From Pseudomonas azerbaijanoccidentalis (lineage in GTDB: Bacteria; Pseudomonadota; Gammaproteobacteria; Pseudomonadales; Pseudomonadaceae): a stretch of 64,000 nt of DNA. Within the stretch, counting starts at the first letter, position 1. Each line of letters starts with the position of its first letter. The position numbers were made by a program, and so were the translations under genes. Under the pieces are notes generated by a model. That model was not told the DNA's origin, made no database searches, and saw only the letters and a list, made by a program, of their open reading frames with translations. Below, piece by piece: positions 8,701 through 17,853 of this stretch. The stretch spans positions 228,643 to 292,642 of the forward strand of contig NZ_JAHSTU010000010.1 in the NCBI RefSeq assembly GCF_019145495.1, given 5' to 3'.

Positions 8701-10020
8701 TTGCCGCTGCAAGCGATTGCAGACCCGCTCGAATTACCGCCGACTCAAGTCGCCCAGGCCCTGGCGCAACTGGAGCACGAAGGCTACGTGCTGCGTGGTC
8801 GTTTTACCCCGGGCTGCCCAGTAGAAGAGTGGTGCGAACGGCATCTGCTGGCGCGGATTCACCGCTACACGGTCAAGCGTCTGCGACGGGAAATCGAGCC
8901 GGTGGCGTTGCAGGATTTCATGCGGTTCCTGTTCGACTGGCAGCATTTGTCCAGCGCTACCCGAGGCCAGGGCAATGCGGTGCTGCCGGCAATCATCGCG
9001 CAGTTCGAAGGCTACCCCGCCGCTGCATCCGCCTGGGACAGCGACATCCTGCCGGCCCGCATCAAGGACTATTCATCGACCTGGCTCGATGAGTTGTGCC
9101 GCAACGGCAAACTGGCGTGGACCCGACTCACGACGCACAACAAAACCGCCGGCACGGCCCTGCGTAGCACGCCGATCGTGTTGTTGCCGCGCAATCGGGT
9201 CGGGCTGTGGAGCGAGTTGACTGAGCAAACGCCGGTCAGCGAACTGTCACCGAAAACCCAAAAGGTTCACGCTGCACTCAGCCAGCACGGTGCACTGTTT
9301 TTCGATGAGCTGATTCACGAGGCTCATCTGCTGCGCTCGGAACTGGAAATCGCCCTGCAGGAATTGGTCGGCGCCGGGCTGGTAAACGCCGATAGCTTTG
9401 CCGGCCTTCGCGCGCTGATCACCCCGGCCAGCAAGCGCCAGAACCGTAGCAGCCGTCGCGGGCGCGGAGCGTTTGTCGGCGGCATGGATGACGCTGGGCG
9501 TTGGGCACTGCTGAGGCGCGCAAGTGCAGTGCCGGTTGTGGATAACCTGCGTCCTGCAGCGACACCGGCCGAGACCTTGGAACACATCGCCATGACCTTG
9601 TTGCGTCGCTACGGCGTGGTGTTCTGGCGAATGCTTGAGCGTGAGGCGGATTGGTTGCCGAGCTGGCGGGAATTGCTGCGAACGTTTCATCGTCTGGAAG
9701 CACGCGGGAAGATTCGCGGCGGGCGATTTGTCAGTGGGTTGGCGGGCGAGCAATTTGCGTTGCCTGAGGCGATTCCGCTGCTGCGCGAAGTTCGACGCCG
9801 GCCCCATGACGGGAGCTTGATTGCGGTGTGCGGGGTTGATCCGCTGAACCTGGCTGGCACGCTGTTGCCCGGCGCGAAAGTCCCGGCGCTGGCGAGTAAC
9901 CGATTGGTGTATCGGGATGGGTTGCCGGTGGCGGCGGAGATGGCGGGTAAGCAGGTTTTTTGGGGGGAGCTGGAACAGTCGGTCAGTGCCGAGATCAGTC
10001 ACAAGCTGATCCGGCATTGA
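5716..10020 (+). CDS. lhr: Large helicase-related protein Lhr (DEAD/H-box)
   Basis: Superfamily 2 ATP-dependent helicase of 1434 residues, similar in length to full-size bacterial Lhr (about 1500). Known Lhr proteins translocate 3'-5' on single-stranded DNA and favour RNA:DNA hybrids. Motif I APTGSGKT is at 50-57, motif II DEIH near 177-180, motif III as SAT, and motifs V/VI as TASLELGIDIGD and QRVGRSGH. A winged-helix/beta-barrel Lhr core and a long C-terminal half typical of Lhr follow. I chose the ATG at 5716 because the residues after it (GFHPAVSAWF) match the family start. It stands alone, not beside ligase or nuclease genes. Confidence 0.92.
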   Translation: MNLPISADSALDGFHPAVSAWFSHTFPAVTAAQARAWPLIRRRRSTLIAAPTGSGKTLTAFLAVIDDLVHRGLESADGLPNETLVVYVSPLKALSNDIRINLQNPLAGITEQLRLMGLPELQITTAVRTGDTPQKDRAAMRKTAPHILVTTPESLYVLLGSDSGRQMLGSTRTVIVDEIHAMAASKRGSHLALSLERLQALCAEPLVRIGLSATQKPIDAVSRFLVGRDRPCEIVDIGHARPRDLGIEVPPVPLSAVMANDVWELVYDRLAVLAREHRTTLIFVNTRRLAERLSRHLSERLGKNAVAAHHGSLAKEFRLDAEQRLKRGELQVLIATASLELGIDIGDVDLVCQIASPRSISGFLQRVGRSGHQVGGTPKGRLFATTRDDLIECAALLDCVRRGELDTLLIPVAPLDVLAQQIIAEVSCQEWQEQALLEMLRRASPYAELDDKHYQALLHMLAEGYNGRQGIRSAYLHRDAVTRSLRGRRGAKLTAVTSGGTIPDNADYSVLLEPQGLNIGSVNEDFAVESIAGDVFQLGNTSYRILRVETGKVRVEDAQGQPPTIPFWLGEAPGRSAELSVAVARLQAHLDELLSATPGNLQPSLDWLTNTLGLNLASAEQLVEYLARARQTLGALPSQDTLLMERFFDESGGTQLIIHSPFGSRINRAWGLALRKRFCRTFNFELQAAASEDAIVLSLSTSHSFELDDVWRYLHSNSAEHLLIQAVLDAPLFGVRWRWNAGVALGLPRYSGGRKVAPQIQRMKSEDLIASVFPDQIACVENLAGEREIPDHPLVEQTLDDCLHEAMDCEGWLTLLRRMESGDVRLISRDLPAPSPLAAEILSARPYTFLDDAPLEERRTQAVLNRRWSDPQSTDDLGALDAEAIAAVREEAWPAPGNVDEMHETLMSLACITDAEARANPHWLEWLKSLADNGRACQINQALWLARERLSCLHAIYPQGEWQPNLPALPGFDEPWTVDEAVLEMIRARLSAFGPLPLQAIADPLELPPTQVAQALAQLEHEGYVLRGRFTPGCPVEEWCERHLLARIHRYTVKRLRREIEPVALQDFMRFLFDWQHLSSATRGQGNAVLPAIIAQFEGYPAAASAWDSDILPARIKDYSSTWLDELCRNGKLAWTRLTTHNKTAGTALRSTPIVLLPRNRVGLWSELTEQTPVSELSPKTQKVHAALSQHGALFFDELIHEAHLLRSELEIALQELVGAGLVNADSFAGLRALITPASKRQNRSSRRGRGAFVGGMDDAGRWALLRRASAVPVVDNLRPAATPAETLEHIAMTLLRRYGVVFWRMLEREADWLPSWRELLRTFHRLEARGKIRGGRFVSGLAGEQFALPEAIPLLREVRRRPHDGSLIAVCGVDPLNLAGTLLPGAKVPALASNRLVYRDGLPVAAEMAGKQVFWGELEQSVSAEISHKLIRH

Positions 10021-10040
10021 TGTTGTCTGGGCCGGCCCTA

Positions 10041-10113
10041 TCGCGAGCAGGCTCGCCCCCACAGTAAATCCGTGGCATTCACACATCCCCTGTAGGAGCG
10101 GGCTTGCCCGCGA
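10041..10113. repeat. REP doublet, family B
   Basis: The arms TCGCGAGCAGGCTCGCCCCC (10041-10060, continuing ACA) and 10091-10113 (GGAGCGGGCTTGCCCGCGA) form an imperfect inverted pair. It lies between the convergent lhr and MscS-type genes. No separate T-tailed terminator is seen, so the REP may be the only hairpin ending either transcript. Confidence 0.8.
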
Positions 10114-10136
10114 AGGGGCCAACACTGCCAACTGAG

Positions 10137-12263
10137 CTATTGAGGCCGCGGCCGCTCCGGCATCAACACCGCCGAATGCTCCGGCTCCGCCGCTCCCTCC
10201 TGCGGTGGCTCTGAATGCCGCGGCATCAAAACCTGCTGTGGATAAGTCTGCGCGAAGTGTACCCACGGACTGTTATCCACAAGCTTTTTCAAACGCTGGT
10301 TGAACGCTCGACTCACCGCGTACTGCCCCCCGGACACGGTACGGAACTGCGCCGTCAGCACCACGCCATTGAGGTCCATCTTGTCGACACCGAACACGTC
10401 CAATGGCCCCTGCAAGTTGTACCGCAGGAACGGATCGTCGCTGATCGAGTGCCCGGCCTCGCGGATCAGTTCGATGGCCTTGTCGACATCGGTGTCGTAG
10501 GTGAACTGCACCGAGAAAAACGCATAGGCAAACTGCCGCGATTGGTTGGTCACCGCTTTGATCTGGCCGAACGGCACCGAGTGCACAAAACCCTTGCCGT
10601 CGCGCAGGCGCAGGGTGCGAATGGTCAGGCCTTCGACCGTGCCGGCGTGCCCGGAATCGAGCACCACCCAGTCGCCGATGGACAGGGTGTCTTCGATGAT
10701 GATGAACAGCCCGGTGATCACGTCCTGCACCAGTTGCTGGGAGCCAAAACCGATGGCCAGACCGATGACCCCGGCACCGGCCAGGAATGGCGCGACGTTG
10801 ATCCCCAGGTTGGCCATGGTGGTGATTGCGCAAATCACCACCAGAATGATTTTGATCGCATTGCGCAGCAACGGCAGGATGGTTTTGACCCGCGTACTCG
10901 GCTGACGCGCCGAGCGTTTTGTGGCCGGTGGTTTCAGCGCTTCCTGGATCGCCGTGTCGAGCACCACCCAGACCATCCAGGTGATCAGGAAGATCAGGCC
11001 GATGTGACTCAGCGAATCACTGATCGCTCGACCGACCGCGTTGCTCACCGCGAAATCGAACAACGACACGCCCCAGATGCGCCCAAGGATGTCGATGAAC
11101 ACGATGGCCATGGCAATGCGCAACAAGGCATGGGACAGGTTGAGAAAACGCTCTTTGTAGGCACTGTTGCGGCGCAGGTCCGCTTCACTGCGCGACTTAA
11201 ACAAGTGATGCAGCGTAGTACTCAGAAACACCGTGGCAATCAGCAGCACCGTGGTGAACAGCGCACTGCGCAGGACCTGCTGATTGTCTGCACTGACGCT
11301 GATCAGATTGATGATCGAGACCAGCACCATCAACAGTATCGGCCAATACCAGAGCCCGGAAAATATCCGCAAAGTTTCACGCAAGGCCGGCTGTTTCCGA
11401 CGCTGCGCCAGTGGCAGGATCCGGATCAACTGAGCGACCGGACGACGCATGCGGATCACCAGCAGGCCAAAGGAAATCGACGCCGCCAGACCGGTAAATA
11501 CCGCAATGCTGCTGGTGAGGTTGTTGCCCAATTGATGTGAGATCTGCGGGCTGGTCAGGGCGTCACTCAGCGCGACAAGAAAACCGATTCCAAACAACGG
11601 ACGCGGGCTGTGCTGACGAATGATTTGTACGGCCCGGCGCTTGTGGCCGGTGTTGAACAATACCACCAACGACATCACCAACGAGGCGGCGAACACACCG
11701 CTACTGGTGGCATAGGCAAAGCACAACGCGAGCGCCCGCCCCGCCGACACTGGTAGAAACTGGCTGGCATAAATCGTCAGTGGCAGGCTGACCAACGCCG
11801 CAATGCTGTAGGGCAACACGTAACCCAACAAGGCCTGGCCACGCTCGCGAGTGAGCAGCAGCCGATGTTCACACAGACGTTGGGCGGACCATTTGCCGAG
11901 CAACCACAGCGAGCCAAAAACAGCGGCCCAGACAAAGGTCAGCAACAGGAAATCCCCGGTCACGCTCCAGCTCGAACGAGCGGACGGGCGATTGACCAAC
12001 TGATCCACCTCATCCGCCGCACGATCCGCGCGCAGGCGCCAGGCGTCGACCAGGTTTTCATTGAGATCGAGTTTGTTTTGCACCTCGTCAATGCTGGAGC
12101 TGATGGCTCCCAGTAAACCGCCCTGTACCAGCGGTTGAGGATGGGCCGGTGGCGTCGCGGCAGTGGTACTGGCAGGCAGGCCCGGAATAGCCGCCGCCTC
12201 CAGTTCCTCGCTGCCCAGAAACAGCAACGCGCCGAGCAACATCGCGGTCTTGAGCTTGATCAA
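10137..12263 (-). CDS. MscS-family mechanosensitive channel (large, YbiO-like)
   Basis: Inner-membrane tension-gated channel of 708 residues. A signal-like hydrophobic stretch (about 6-25) precedes a periplasmic helical region and many membrane segments. The conserved MscS pore and beta domain begins near 487-510 (VIGLAIGFGSQQ then GDWV). I propose a TTG start at 12263, preceded by AGGAG at 8 bases; the longer frame to 12416 lacks this and would put charged residues before the signal. The size and N-terminal extension resemble E. coli YbiO rather than the 286-residue MscS. The C-terminal 40 residues are Pro/Glu-rich and cytoplasmic. Confidence 0.88.
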   Translation of the reverse strand: MIKLKTAMLLGALLFLGSEELEAAAIPGLPASTTAATPPAHPQPLVQGGLLGAISSSIDEVQNKLDLNENLVDAWRLRADRAADEVDQLVNRPSARSSWSVTGDFLLLTFVWAAVFGSLWLLGKWSAQRLCEHRLLLTRERGQALLGYVLPYSIAALVSLPLTIYASQFLPVSAGRALALCFAYATSSGVFAASLVMSLVVLFNTGHKRRAVQIIRQHSPRPLFGIGFLVALSDALTSPQISHQLGNNLTSSIAVFTGLAASISFGLLVIRMRRPVAQLIRILPLAQRRKQPALRETLRIFSGLWYWPILLMVLVSIINLISVSADNQQVLRSALFTTVLLIATVFLSTTLHHLFKSRSEADLRRNSAYKERFLNLSHALLRIAMAIVFIDILGRIWGVSLFDFAVSNAVGRAISDSLSHIGLIFLITWMVWVVLDTAIQEALKPPATKRSARQPSTRVKTILPLLRNAIKIILVVICAITTMANLGINVAPFLAGAGVIGLAIGFGSQQLVQDVITGLFIIIEDTLSIGDWVVLDSGHAGTVEGLTIRTLRLRDGKGFVHSVPFGQIKAVTNQSRQFAYAFFSVQFTYDTDVDKAIELIREAGHSISDDPFLRYNLQGPLDVFGVDKMDLNGVVLTAQFRTVSGGQYAVSRAFNQRLKKLVDNSPWVHFAQTYPQQVLMPRHSEPPQEGAAEPEHSAVLMPERPRPQ

Positions 12264-12452
12264 GGCATCCGCTCCTTTGGATAAGACTGTAAGGAACTGA
12301 TCGAGAAACGGCGGACTAGTTCGGCGATGGCCTGCAACTGCCCGGCGATCTTTGCGTTCAAGACAAATATCAAATGCTCTTCCCTGTATTTTTCCGCACA
12401 ACCCAAACCCCGACACTGCGCTCCATCACATCAACCCACCGGAGTTGCAGCC

Positions 12453-13655
12453 ATGCCCATTGCCTTGCTCGCGCTGACCCTCAGCGCCTTCGCCATCGGG
12501 ACGACCGAGTTCGTCATCGTTGGCCTGCTACCTACCATCGGCGCCGACCTCGGGGTCAGCCTGCCATCGGCCGGCCTGCTGGTCAGCCTCTACGCACTGG
12601 GCGTCGCCGTTGGCGCCCCGGTGCTGACCGCCCTGACCGGCAAAGTGCCGCGCAAATTGTTGCTGCTGTCGCTGATGGTGTTGTTCACCCTCGGCAATCT
12701 GCTGGCGTGGAAAGCGCCGGGCTACGAGTCGCTGATACTCGCACGGATCGTGACCGGCCTGGCCCACGGGGTGTTTTTCTCGATCGGTTCAACCATCGCC
12801 ACCAGTCTAGTGCCCAAGGAAAAAGCCGCCAGCGCCATCGCCATCATGTTCACCGGCTTGACCGTGGCGCTGGTGACCGGCGTACCGCTGGGCACATTCA
12901 TCGGCCAGCATTTCGGCTGGCGTGAAACCTTCCTTGCCGTCTCGGCATTGGGTGTGATCGCGTTCATCGGCAGCCTGCTCTACGTGCCGAAAAATATCGC
13001 CCACAGCAAACCGGCTTCACTGGTGCAGCAATTACAGGTGCTCAAGCAACCACGTCTGCTGCTGGTGTACGCCATGACGGCGGTTGGTTACGGCGGTTCG
13101 TTCATTGCCTTCACCTTCCTCGCGCCGATCCTTCAGGACATCGCAGGTTTCAGCGCCAGCACCGTCAGCCTTGTCTTGCTGGTGTACGGCCTCTCGGTGG
13201 CGGTGGGCAACATCTGGGGCGGCAAACTGGCCGACAAACGCGGCCCGATCAGCGCCTTGAAAATCATCTTCGCCCTGCTCGCCGCCGTGCTGTTCGTGCT
13301 GACGTTCACCGCCAGTAATCCATGGCTGGCACTGGCCACCGTGCTGGTCTGGGGCGCCGTGGCGTTCGGCAACGTGCCGGGGTTGCAGGTGTATGTGGTG
13401 CGTCAGGCCGAACATCACACCCCGCATGCGGTGGACGTTGCGTCGGGCCTGAACATCGCCGCCTTCAACCTCGGCATCGCAGGTGGGGCGTGGGGCGGTG
13501 GTTTGATCGTCGCGCACATGGGCTTGATCCATACCGCGTGGATTGGCGGGCTGGTGGTGCTGGTGGCGCTGGCATTGACGGCATGGAGTGGACGCCTGGA
13601 TCGCCTCGGCCCGGTGTATGCCGAGAGCTCGACCCGCGTCGTCGCCGGTCACTGA
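12453..13655 (+). CDS. MFS transporter, DHA1 / AraJ-type exporter
   Basis: A 400-residue, 12-segment major facilitator antiporter. The N terminus (ALLALTLSAFAIGTTEFV, then GLLPTIGADLGV) is the signature of the AraJ/YdhP group of sugar or drug exporters. A second six-helix bundle starts near residue 205 after the PASLVQQLQVL linker. The ATG at 12453 has GGAG at 12441-12444 and gives the usual family length. It is divergent from the MscS-type gene, sharing a 189-base gap. No adjacent regulator hints at its substrate. Confidence 0.88.
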   Translation: MPIALLALTLSAFAIGTTEFVIVGLLPTIGADLGVSLPSAGLLVSLYALGVAVGAPVLTALTGKVPRKLLLLSLMVLFTLGNLLAWKAPGYESLILARIVTGLAHGVFFSIGSTIATSLVPKEKAASAIAIMFTGLTVALVTGVPLGTFIGQHFGWRETFLAVSALGVIAFIGSLLYVPKNIAHSKPASLVQQLQVLKQPRLLLVYAMTAVGYGGSFIAFTFLAPILQDIAGFSASTVSLVLLVYGLSVAVGNIWGGKLADKRGPISALKIIFALLAAVLFVLTFTASNPWLALATVLVWGAVAFGNVPGLQVYVVRQAEHHTPHAVDVASGLNIAAFNLGIAGGAWGGGLIVAHMGLIHTAWIGGLVVLVALALTAWSGRLDRLGPVYAESSTRVVAGH

Positions 13656-13663
13656 TAACCCCC

Positions 13664-13752
13664 TGTGGGAGCTAGCCTGCTAGCGATGGCGATAGATCAG
13701 CCAACATTGATGTGTCTGACAGACCGCTATCGCTAGCAGGCTAGCTCCCACA
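13664..13752. repeat. REP doublet, family C
   Basis: The arms at 13664-13691 and 13725-13752 are nearly perfect inverted copies. Each holds the 16-base inner palindrome-like string GCTAGCCTGCTAGCGA flanked by TGTGGGA. The sequence class differs from the other REP pairs in this window. Confidence 0.85.
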
Positions 13753-13848
13753 TTTGAATTACTGGTGCCTACCGTCCGTAGCCCCACCGAAACTTTCGTC
13801 GCCGCCCCGCAGTCAGCAAAAGAATGGGGCACTCAGACGGGAGGCGAC

Positions 13849-14775
13849 ATGGCGGCGATTCACATCGGAATTTCAGGTTGGCGTTACACGCCCTGGCGGG
13901 GGGATTTCTACCCAAAGCGGTTGCCCCAAAAGCGCGAGCTGCAATTCGCGTCGCGGGCGGTCAACAGCATCGAAATCAATGGATCGTTCTACGCCCTGCA
14001 GCGGCCTGACCGGTACGCCCGCTGGTATGCCGAGACCCCGCCGCACTTTATCTTCAGCGTCAAAGCCCCGCGTTTCATAACCCACATCAAGCGTCTGCGG
14101 GACATTCATAAACCCCTGGCCAATTTCTTTGCCTCCGGGGTGCTGGAGCTCAAGGAAAAGCTTGGCCCGATCCTCTGGCAATTTCCACCCAACTTCAAAT
14201 TCGATGCCGAGCTGTTCGAAACCTTTCTCGACCAGTTGCCGCACAACACCGAACAAGCCGCCGCGCTCGCCCACCAGCACGACTCACACCTGAGCGGCCC
14301 GGCCAGCATGAAGGCCCACGCAAAGAAGCCGGTGCGCCACGCCGTGGAAATCCGTCACGAGAGCTTCATCGACCCGGTCTTTGTTCGCCTGCTCAAGCGC
14401 TATAACGCTGCATTGGTCATCGCCGACACCGCCGGTAAATGGCCGTATCGCGAAGACATCACCAGTGACTTCGTTTACCTGCGCCTGCACGGCGCCGAAG
14501 AACTCTACGCCAGCGGCTACACCCCACAGGCGCTAAAGCGTTGGGGCGATCGGATCGAGGCCTGGCATCACGGCCGGCAACCGGCTGACCCCCATTTGAT
14601 CGCGCCGCGACAAAAGCCCAGGGCGCGCAAATCCCGCGAGGTATTTTGTTATTTCGACAATGACATCAAAGTCCGCGCGCCCTTCGATGCGCGTCGACTG
14701 CTGGAGCGCTTCGACCTCGACCAACATTTGCTCACCACCCCCGGCGAACCCGCTGCCGAAGGGGTGCTGCCATGA
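13849..14775 (+). CDS. DUF72 (YecE-like) protein
   Basis: A 308-residue protein of the DUF72 family, predicted TIM-barrel fold with unknown activity. The family start IGISGWRY is at residues 5-12. It also has the motif NSIEINGSFYALQ near 39-51 and a conserved C-terminal YFDNDIK block. GGAGGCGACATG supplies the ribosome binding site. It is the first of four genes: its stop overlaps the next ATG as ATGA, so translation is coupled to the YbhP-like enzyme. The first 80 bases upstream fall in a REP pair, leaving about 95 bases for a promoter. Confidence 0.88.
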   Translation: MAAIHIGISGWRYTPWRGDFYPKRLPQKRELQFASRAVNSIEINGSFYALQRPDRYARWYAETPPHFIFSVKAPRFITHIKRLRDIHKPLANFFASGVLELKEKLGPILWQFPPNFKFDAELFETFLDQLPHNTEQAAALAHQHDSHLSGPASMKAHAKKPVRHAVEIRHESFIDPVFVRLLKRYNAALVIADTAGKWPYREDITSDFVYLRLHGAEELYASGYTPQALKRWGDRIEAWHHGRQPADPHLIAPRQKPRARKSREVFCYFDNDIKVRAPFDARRLLERFDLDQHLLTTPGEPAAEGVLP

Positions 14776-15569
14776 GCATTTCCGAGCCTATCGGCGTGAC
14801 GGACGAGCAAGCGCAAGTCAACACCTCCGCGCACCGTTTTACGGTGCTCACGGTCAACACCCACAAGGGTTTCACGGCGCTGAACCGTCGATTCATCTTG
14901 CCGGAACTGCGTGAAGCGGTGCGCAGTGTGTCCGCCGACGTGGTGTTTTTGCAGGAAGTCCACGGCACGCACGAACAGCATCCCAAGCGCTACAGCAATT
15001 GGCCGGCGATGCCGCAGTACGAGTTTCTTGCCGACACCCTGTGGCCGCAGTTCGCCTACGGACGCAATGCGGTTTATCCGGCAGGCGATCACGGCAACGC
15101 GCTGTTGTCGAAATTCCAGATCGTTCGCCATGACAACCTCGACGTGTCCATCAGCGGCCATGAGAATCGCGGCATTCTGCATTGTGTCCTTCGACTGCCC
15201 GGCGAAGGTCCAGAGGTACACGCGATCTGCGTGCACCTTGGCCTGCGTGAAACCCACCGCAATGAACAACTCAAATTGCTCGCCCGGCGCCTGGCGGAAC
15301 TGCCCAGTGACGCGCCGGTGATCGTCGCCGGCGATTTCAATGATTGGCGCCAGCGCGCCGATGCCCTGCTCAAACCCTGCGGGCTTCACGAGGTGTTCGC
15401 CCAGCATCACGGCAAACCGGCACGCAGTTTTCCGGCGCGCCTGCCAGCCCTGCGCCTGGACCGCATCTACGTGCGCAACCTCAAGGCCAGCCAACCGCAA
15501 GTGCTGACCACCCGTCCCTGGTCACACCTTTCCGACCACGCCCCGCTGTCGGTGGAGATCGAGCTATGA
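14772..15569 (+). CDS. Endonuclease/exonuclease/phosphatase family protein (YbhP-like)
   Basis: A 265-residue metal-dependent phosphodiesterase of the EEP fold. Visible catalytic residues are N29 (VNTHKGF), E62 (LQEVHG), D188/N190 (AGDFND) and D255/H256 (SDHAPL). In E. coli the same partner order, ybhP-clsB-ybhN, occurs, which suggests a phospholipid-related substrate, but none is proven. No signal peptide is seen, so it should act in the cytoplasm or at the inner membrane face. It overlaps both neighbours by 4 bases (ATGA at each junction). Confidence 0.88.
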   Translation: MSISEPIGVTDEQAQVNTSAHRFTVLTVNTHKGFTALNRRFILPELREAVRSVSADVVFLQEVHGTHEQHPKRYSNWPAMPQYEFLADTLWPQFAYGRNAVYPAGDHGNALLSKFQIVRHDNLDVSISGHENRGILHCVLRLPGEGPEVHAICVHLGLRETHRNEQLKLLARRLAELPSDAPVIVAGDFNDWRQRADALLKPCGLHEVFAQHHGKPARSFPARLPALRLDRIYVRNLKASQPQVLTTRPWSHLSDHAPLSVEIEL

Positions 15570-16861
15570 GCACCTCTTCGATGGAAAAAACCAGCGTGGA
15601 CCAAGTCTCCACACCGCCGCCGATCCACGAGCCGGCAGTCGTCGATGTCGAGTATGGCTGGCACGGCAATAACAGGGTCGAACTGCTGGAAAATGGTGAG
15701 GCATATTTCCCCCGGGTTTTCGAAGCCTTGCGCCAGGCCAAGAGTGAAATCCTTCTGGAAACCTTCATCGTTTTCGAAGACAAAGTCGGCAACGAGCTGC
15801 AGCAGATCCTGATCGAAGCCGCACAGCGCGGGGTGCGCACAACCGTCAGCCTCGACGGCTTCGGTTGCGGTGAGCTGAGCACCGGTTTTCTCAACGCCCT
15901 GAGCGGTGCCGGCGTGCATTTGCAGATGTTCGACCCGGCACCCAAACGATTGGGCATTCGCACCAACTGGTTCCGTCGCCTGCACCGCAAGATCGTGGTG
16001 GTGGATGGCAACGTCGCGTTCATCGGTGGAATCAATTTTTCCGCCGACCATCTGGCGGACTTCGGCCCCGAGGCCAAACAGGATTACTCCGTCGAGGTGC
16101 AAGGCCCCGCCGTCGCCGACATCCATCACTTCGCCCTGCTGCAATGCGGCCGCCCGGCCCGCGCCAAATACTGGTGGCAGCGGCGTCGGCAGCGTCGCTC
16201 GGAACTGATGATCAGCGATCACGATGGACAAGTGCGCCTGGTGTACCGCGACAACGCCGAGCATCCCACCGACATCGAAGAGGTTTACCGCCAGGTGCTG
16301 CGCACGGCACAACGACGCGTTTACATCGCCAACGCTTACTTTTTCCCGGGCTATCGATTACTGCGCGAGATCCGCAACGCTGCCCGCCGGGGCGTGGACG
16401 TTCGCCTGATTCTGCAGGGACAACCGGACATGATGGTGGCCAAACTCGCTGCGCGAATGACCTACGACTACCTGCTCAAGTCCGGGGTGCAAATCTACGA
16501 ATATTGCGACCGGCCGCTGCACGGCAAAGTCGCGCTGGTGGACGAAGACTGGAGCACCGTGGGTTCCAGCAACCTCGACCCGCTGAGCCTGTCGATGAAC
16601 CTGGAAGCCAACGTGTTGATCCGTGACCGGGCCTTCAACCGTGATCTGGCCGAACGGCTCGAAGAGTTGAGCGACAACCATTGCAAAGTCATGTCGGTGG
16701 ACAAAGCGCCTCGCGGGCGGGTCTGGCACATGACCGTGGGGTTTCTGGTGTTCCACTTTCTACGGCATTTCCCGGCGTGGGCCGGTTGGTTACCGGCGCA
16801 CAAGCCACACCTGAAACCCTTCACACCGGCGCCCGGGAGCGATCACCATGAGCCACGCTGA
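15566..16861 (+). CDS. clsB: Cardiolipin synthase ClsB (phospholipase D family)
   Basis: Membrane-associated enzyme making cardiolipin, with family members also able to make phosphatidylglycerol. The 431-residue protein has two HKD motifs: H140/K142/D147 (LHRKIVVVD) and H319/K321/D326 (LHGKVALVD). Both are intact and each is followed by the usual Gly/Ser-Asn segment (GGINFSADH, GSSNLDP). It lacks the two N-terminal membrane helices of ClsA, as expected for ClsB. A C-terminal hydrophobic patch (about 395-410) could touch the membrane. The start overlaps the ybhP-like stop by 4 bases and its end overlaps the next gene by 14. Confidence 0.92.
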   Translation: MSTSSMEKTSVDQVSTPPPIHEPAVVDVEYGWHGNNRVELLENGEAYFPRVFEALRQAKSEILLETFIVFEDKVGNELQQILIEAAQRGVRTTVSLDGFGCGELSTGFLNALSGAGVHLQMFDPAPKRLGIRTNWFRRLHRKIVVVDGNVAFIGGINFSADHLADFGPEAKQDYSVEVQGPAVADIHHFALLQCGRPARAKYWWQRRRQRRSELMISDHDGQVRLVYRDNAEHPTDIEEVYRQVLRTAQRRVYIANAYFFPGYRLLREIRNAARRGVDVRLILQGQPDMMVAKLAARMTYDYLLKSGVQIYEYCDRPLHGKVALVDEDWSTVGSSNLDPLSLSMNLEANVLIRDRAFNRDLAERLEELSDNHCKVMSVDKAPRGRVWHMTVGFLVFHFLRHFPAWAGWLPAHKPHLKPFTPAPGSDHHEPR

Positions 16862-17834
16862 TACGCACTCAACGCCCCACACCGAGCACCCGGCCAAGTC
16901 GCGTTTCGGTCGCTGGAAAAGACCGCTGACCTTGCTGTTTTTTCTGGCGCTGATCGTCCTGCTGACTATGTTTGCGCAGCGCATCGAATGGGCCGAAGTG
17001 CTCGAAACCCTCGCCGATTTCAAGGTGCGCACGCTGATCATTGCGTCCGGCCTGACCTTGGTGAGTTTTCTGGTGTATGCCTGTTTCGACTTGATCGGCC
17101 GCACTTACATCCGCCAGGACCTGACGTGGAAACAGATCCTGCCGGTGGGGATCATCAGCTACGCGTTCAACCTCAACCTCAGTGCCTGGGTCGGTGGCAT
17201 TGCCATGCGTTATCGCCTGTATTCGCGGCTGGGGGTGAGCAAAAGCAACATCGCGAAAATTCTCGGCCTGAGCCTGGCGACCAACTGGTTCGGCTACATG
17301 CTGATTGCCGGCGTGGTGTTCAGCAGCGGACTGGTGCGGATGCCGCCCGGCTGGAAATTGAGCAGCGGTGCGTTGCAGGCGGTGGGTGTGTTGTTGCTGT
17401 TGGTGAGCGCTGGGTATCTCGCGGCCTGCCGCTTTTCCAGCCGTCGCGAGTGGTCGATTCGCGGGGTGGAAATCAACTTGCCGTCGCTGCGCATGGCAAT
17501 CCTGCAACTGTGCCTCGGCGCATTGAACTGGTCGCTGATGGCCGCGGTGATTTTCACCTTGCTGCCGAGCAAACTCGACTATCCGCTGGTGCTCGGCGTG
17601 TTGCTGATCAGTGCCATTGCCGGGGTCATCACGCACATCCCGGCCGGGCTCGGTGTGCTGGAAGCGGTGTTCGTCGCGCTGCTGCAACACGAGGCGTCGC
17701 GGGGCAGTTTGGTGGCGGGGTTGCTGGCGTATCGAGCGATTTATTTCTTGTTGCCGCTTTTGATTACGTTGGTGATGTATCTGGTGGTGGAGGCCAAGGC
17801 GAAGTCGCTGCGGATTTCGAAGAAGCCCAAGTGA
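16848..17834 (+). CDS. Lysylphosphatidylglycerol synthetase-type membrane protein (YbhN-like)
   Basis: Inner-membrane protein of 328 residues with about eight hydrophobic segments, the first near 24-43. It has the flippase-like fold of MprF but no aminoacyl-transfer domain. Conserved features include NLNLSAWVGG (about 108-117) and a late ITHIPAGLGVLEAVFVALL block. Because it overlaps clsB by 14 bases, it probably handles a lipid made or used by ClsB. That is inference from context and from the same pairing in E. coli. Transcription probably ends at the REP pair downstream, as no T-tailed terminator is visible. Confidence 0.88.
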   Translation: MSHADTHSTPHTEHPAKSRFGRWKRPLTLLFFLALIVLLTMFAQRIEWAEVLETLADFKVRTLIIASGLTLVSFLVYACFDLIGRTYIRQDLTWKQILPVGIISYAFNLNLSAWVGGIAMRYRLYSRLGVSKSNIAKILGLSLATNWFGYMLIAGVVFSSGLVRMPPGWKLSSGALQAVGVLLLLVSAGYLAACRFSSRREWSIRGVEINLPSLRMAILQLCLGALNWSLMAAVIFTLLPSKLDYPLVLGVLLISAIAGVITHIPAGLGVLEAVFVALLQHEASRGSLVAGLLAYRAIYFLLPLLITLVMYLVVEAKAKSLRISKKPK

Positions 17835-17853
17835 TTTGTGGTGTTTGACCTGA

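Noticed and set aside
10021..10140. Possible small RNA gene between lhr and the channel gene
   Set aside because: The structure is fully explained by a REP doublet of the same family as 17854-17950.
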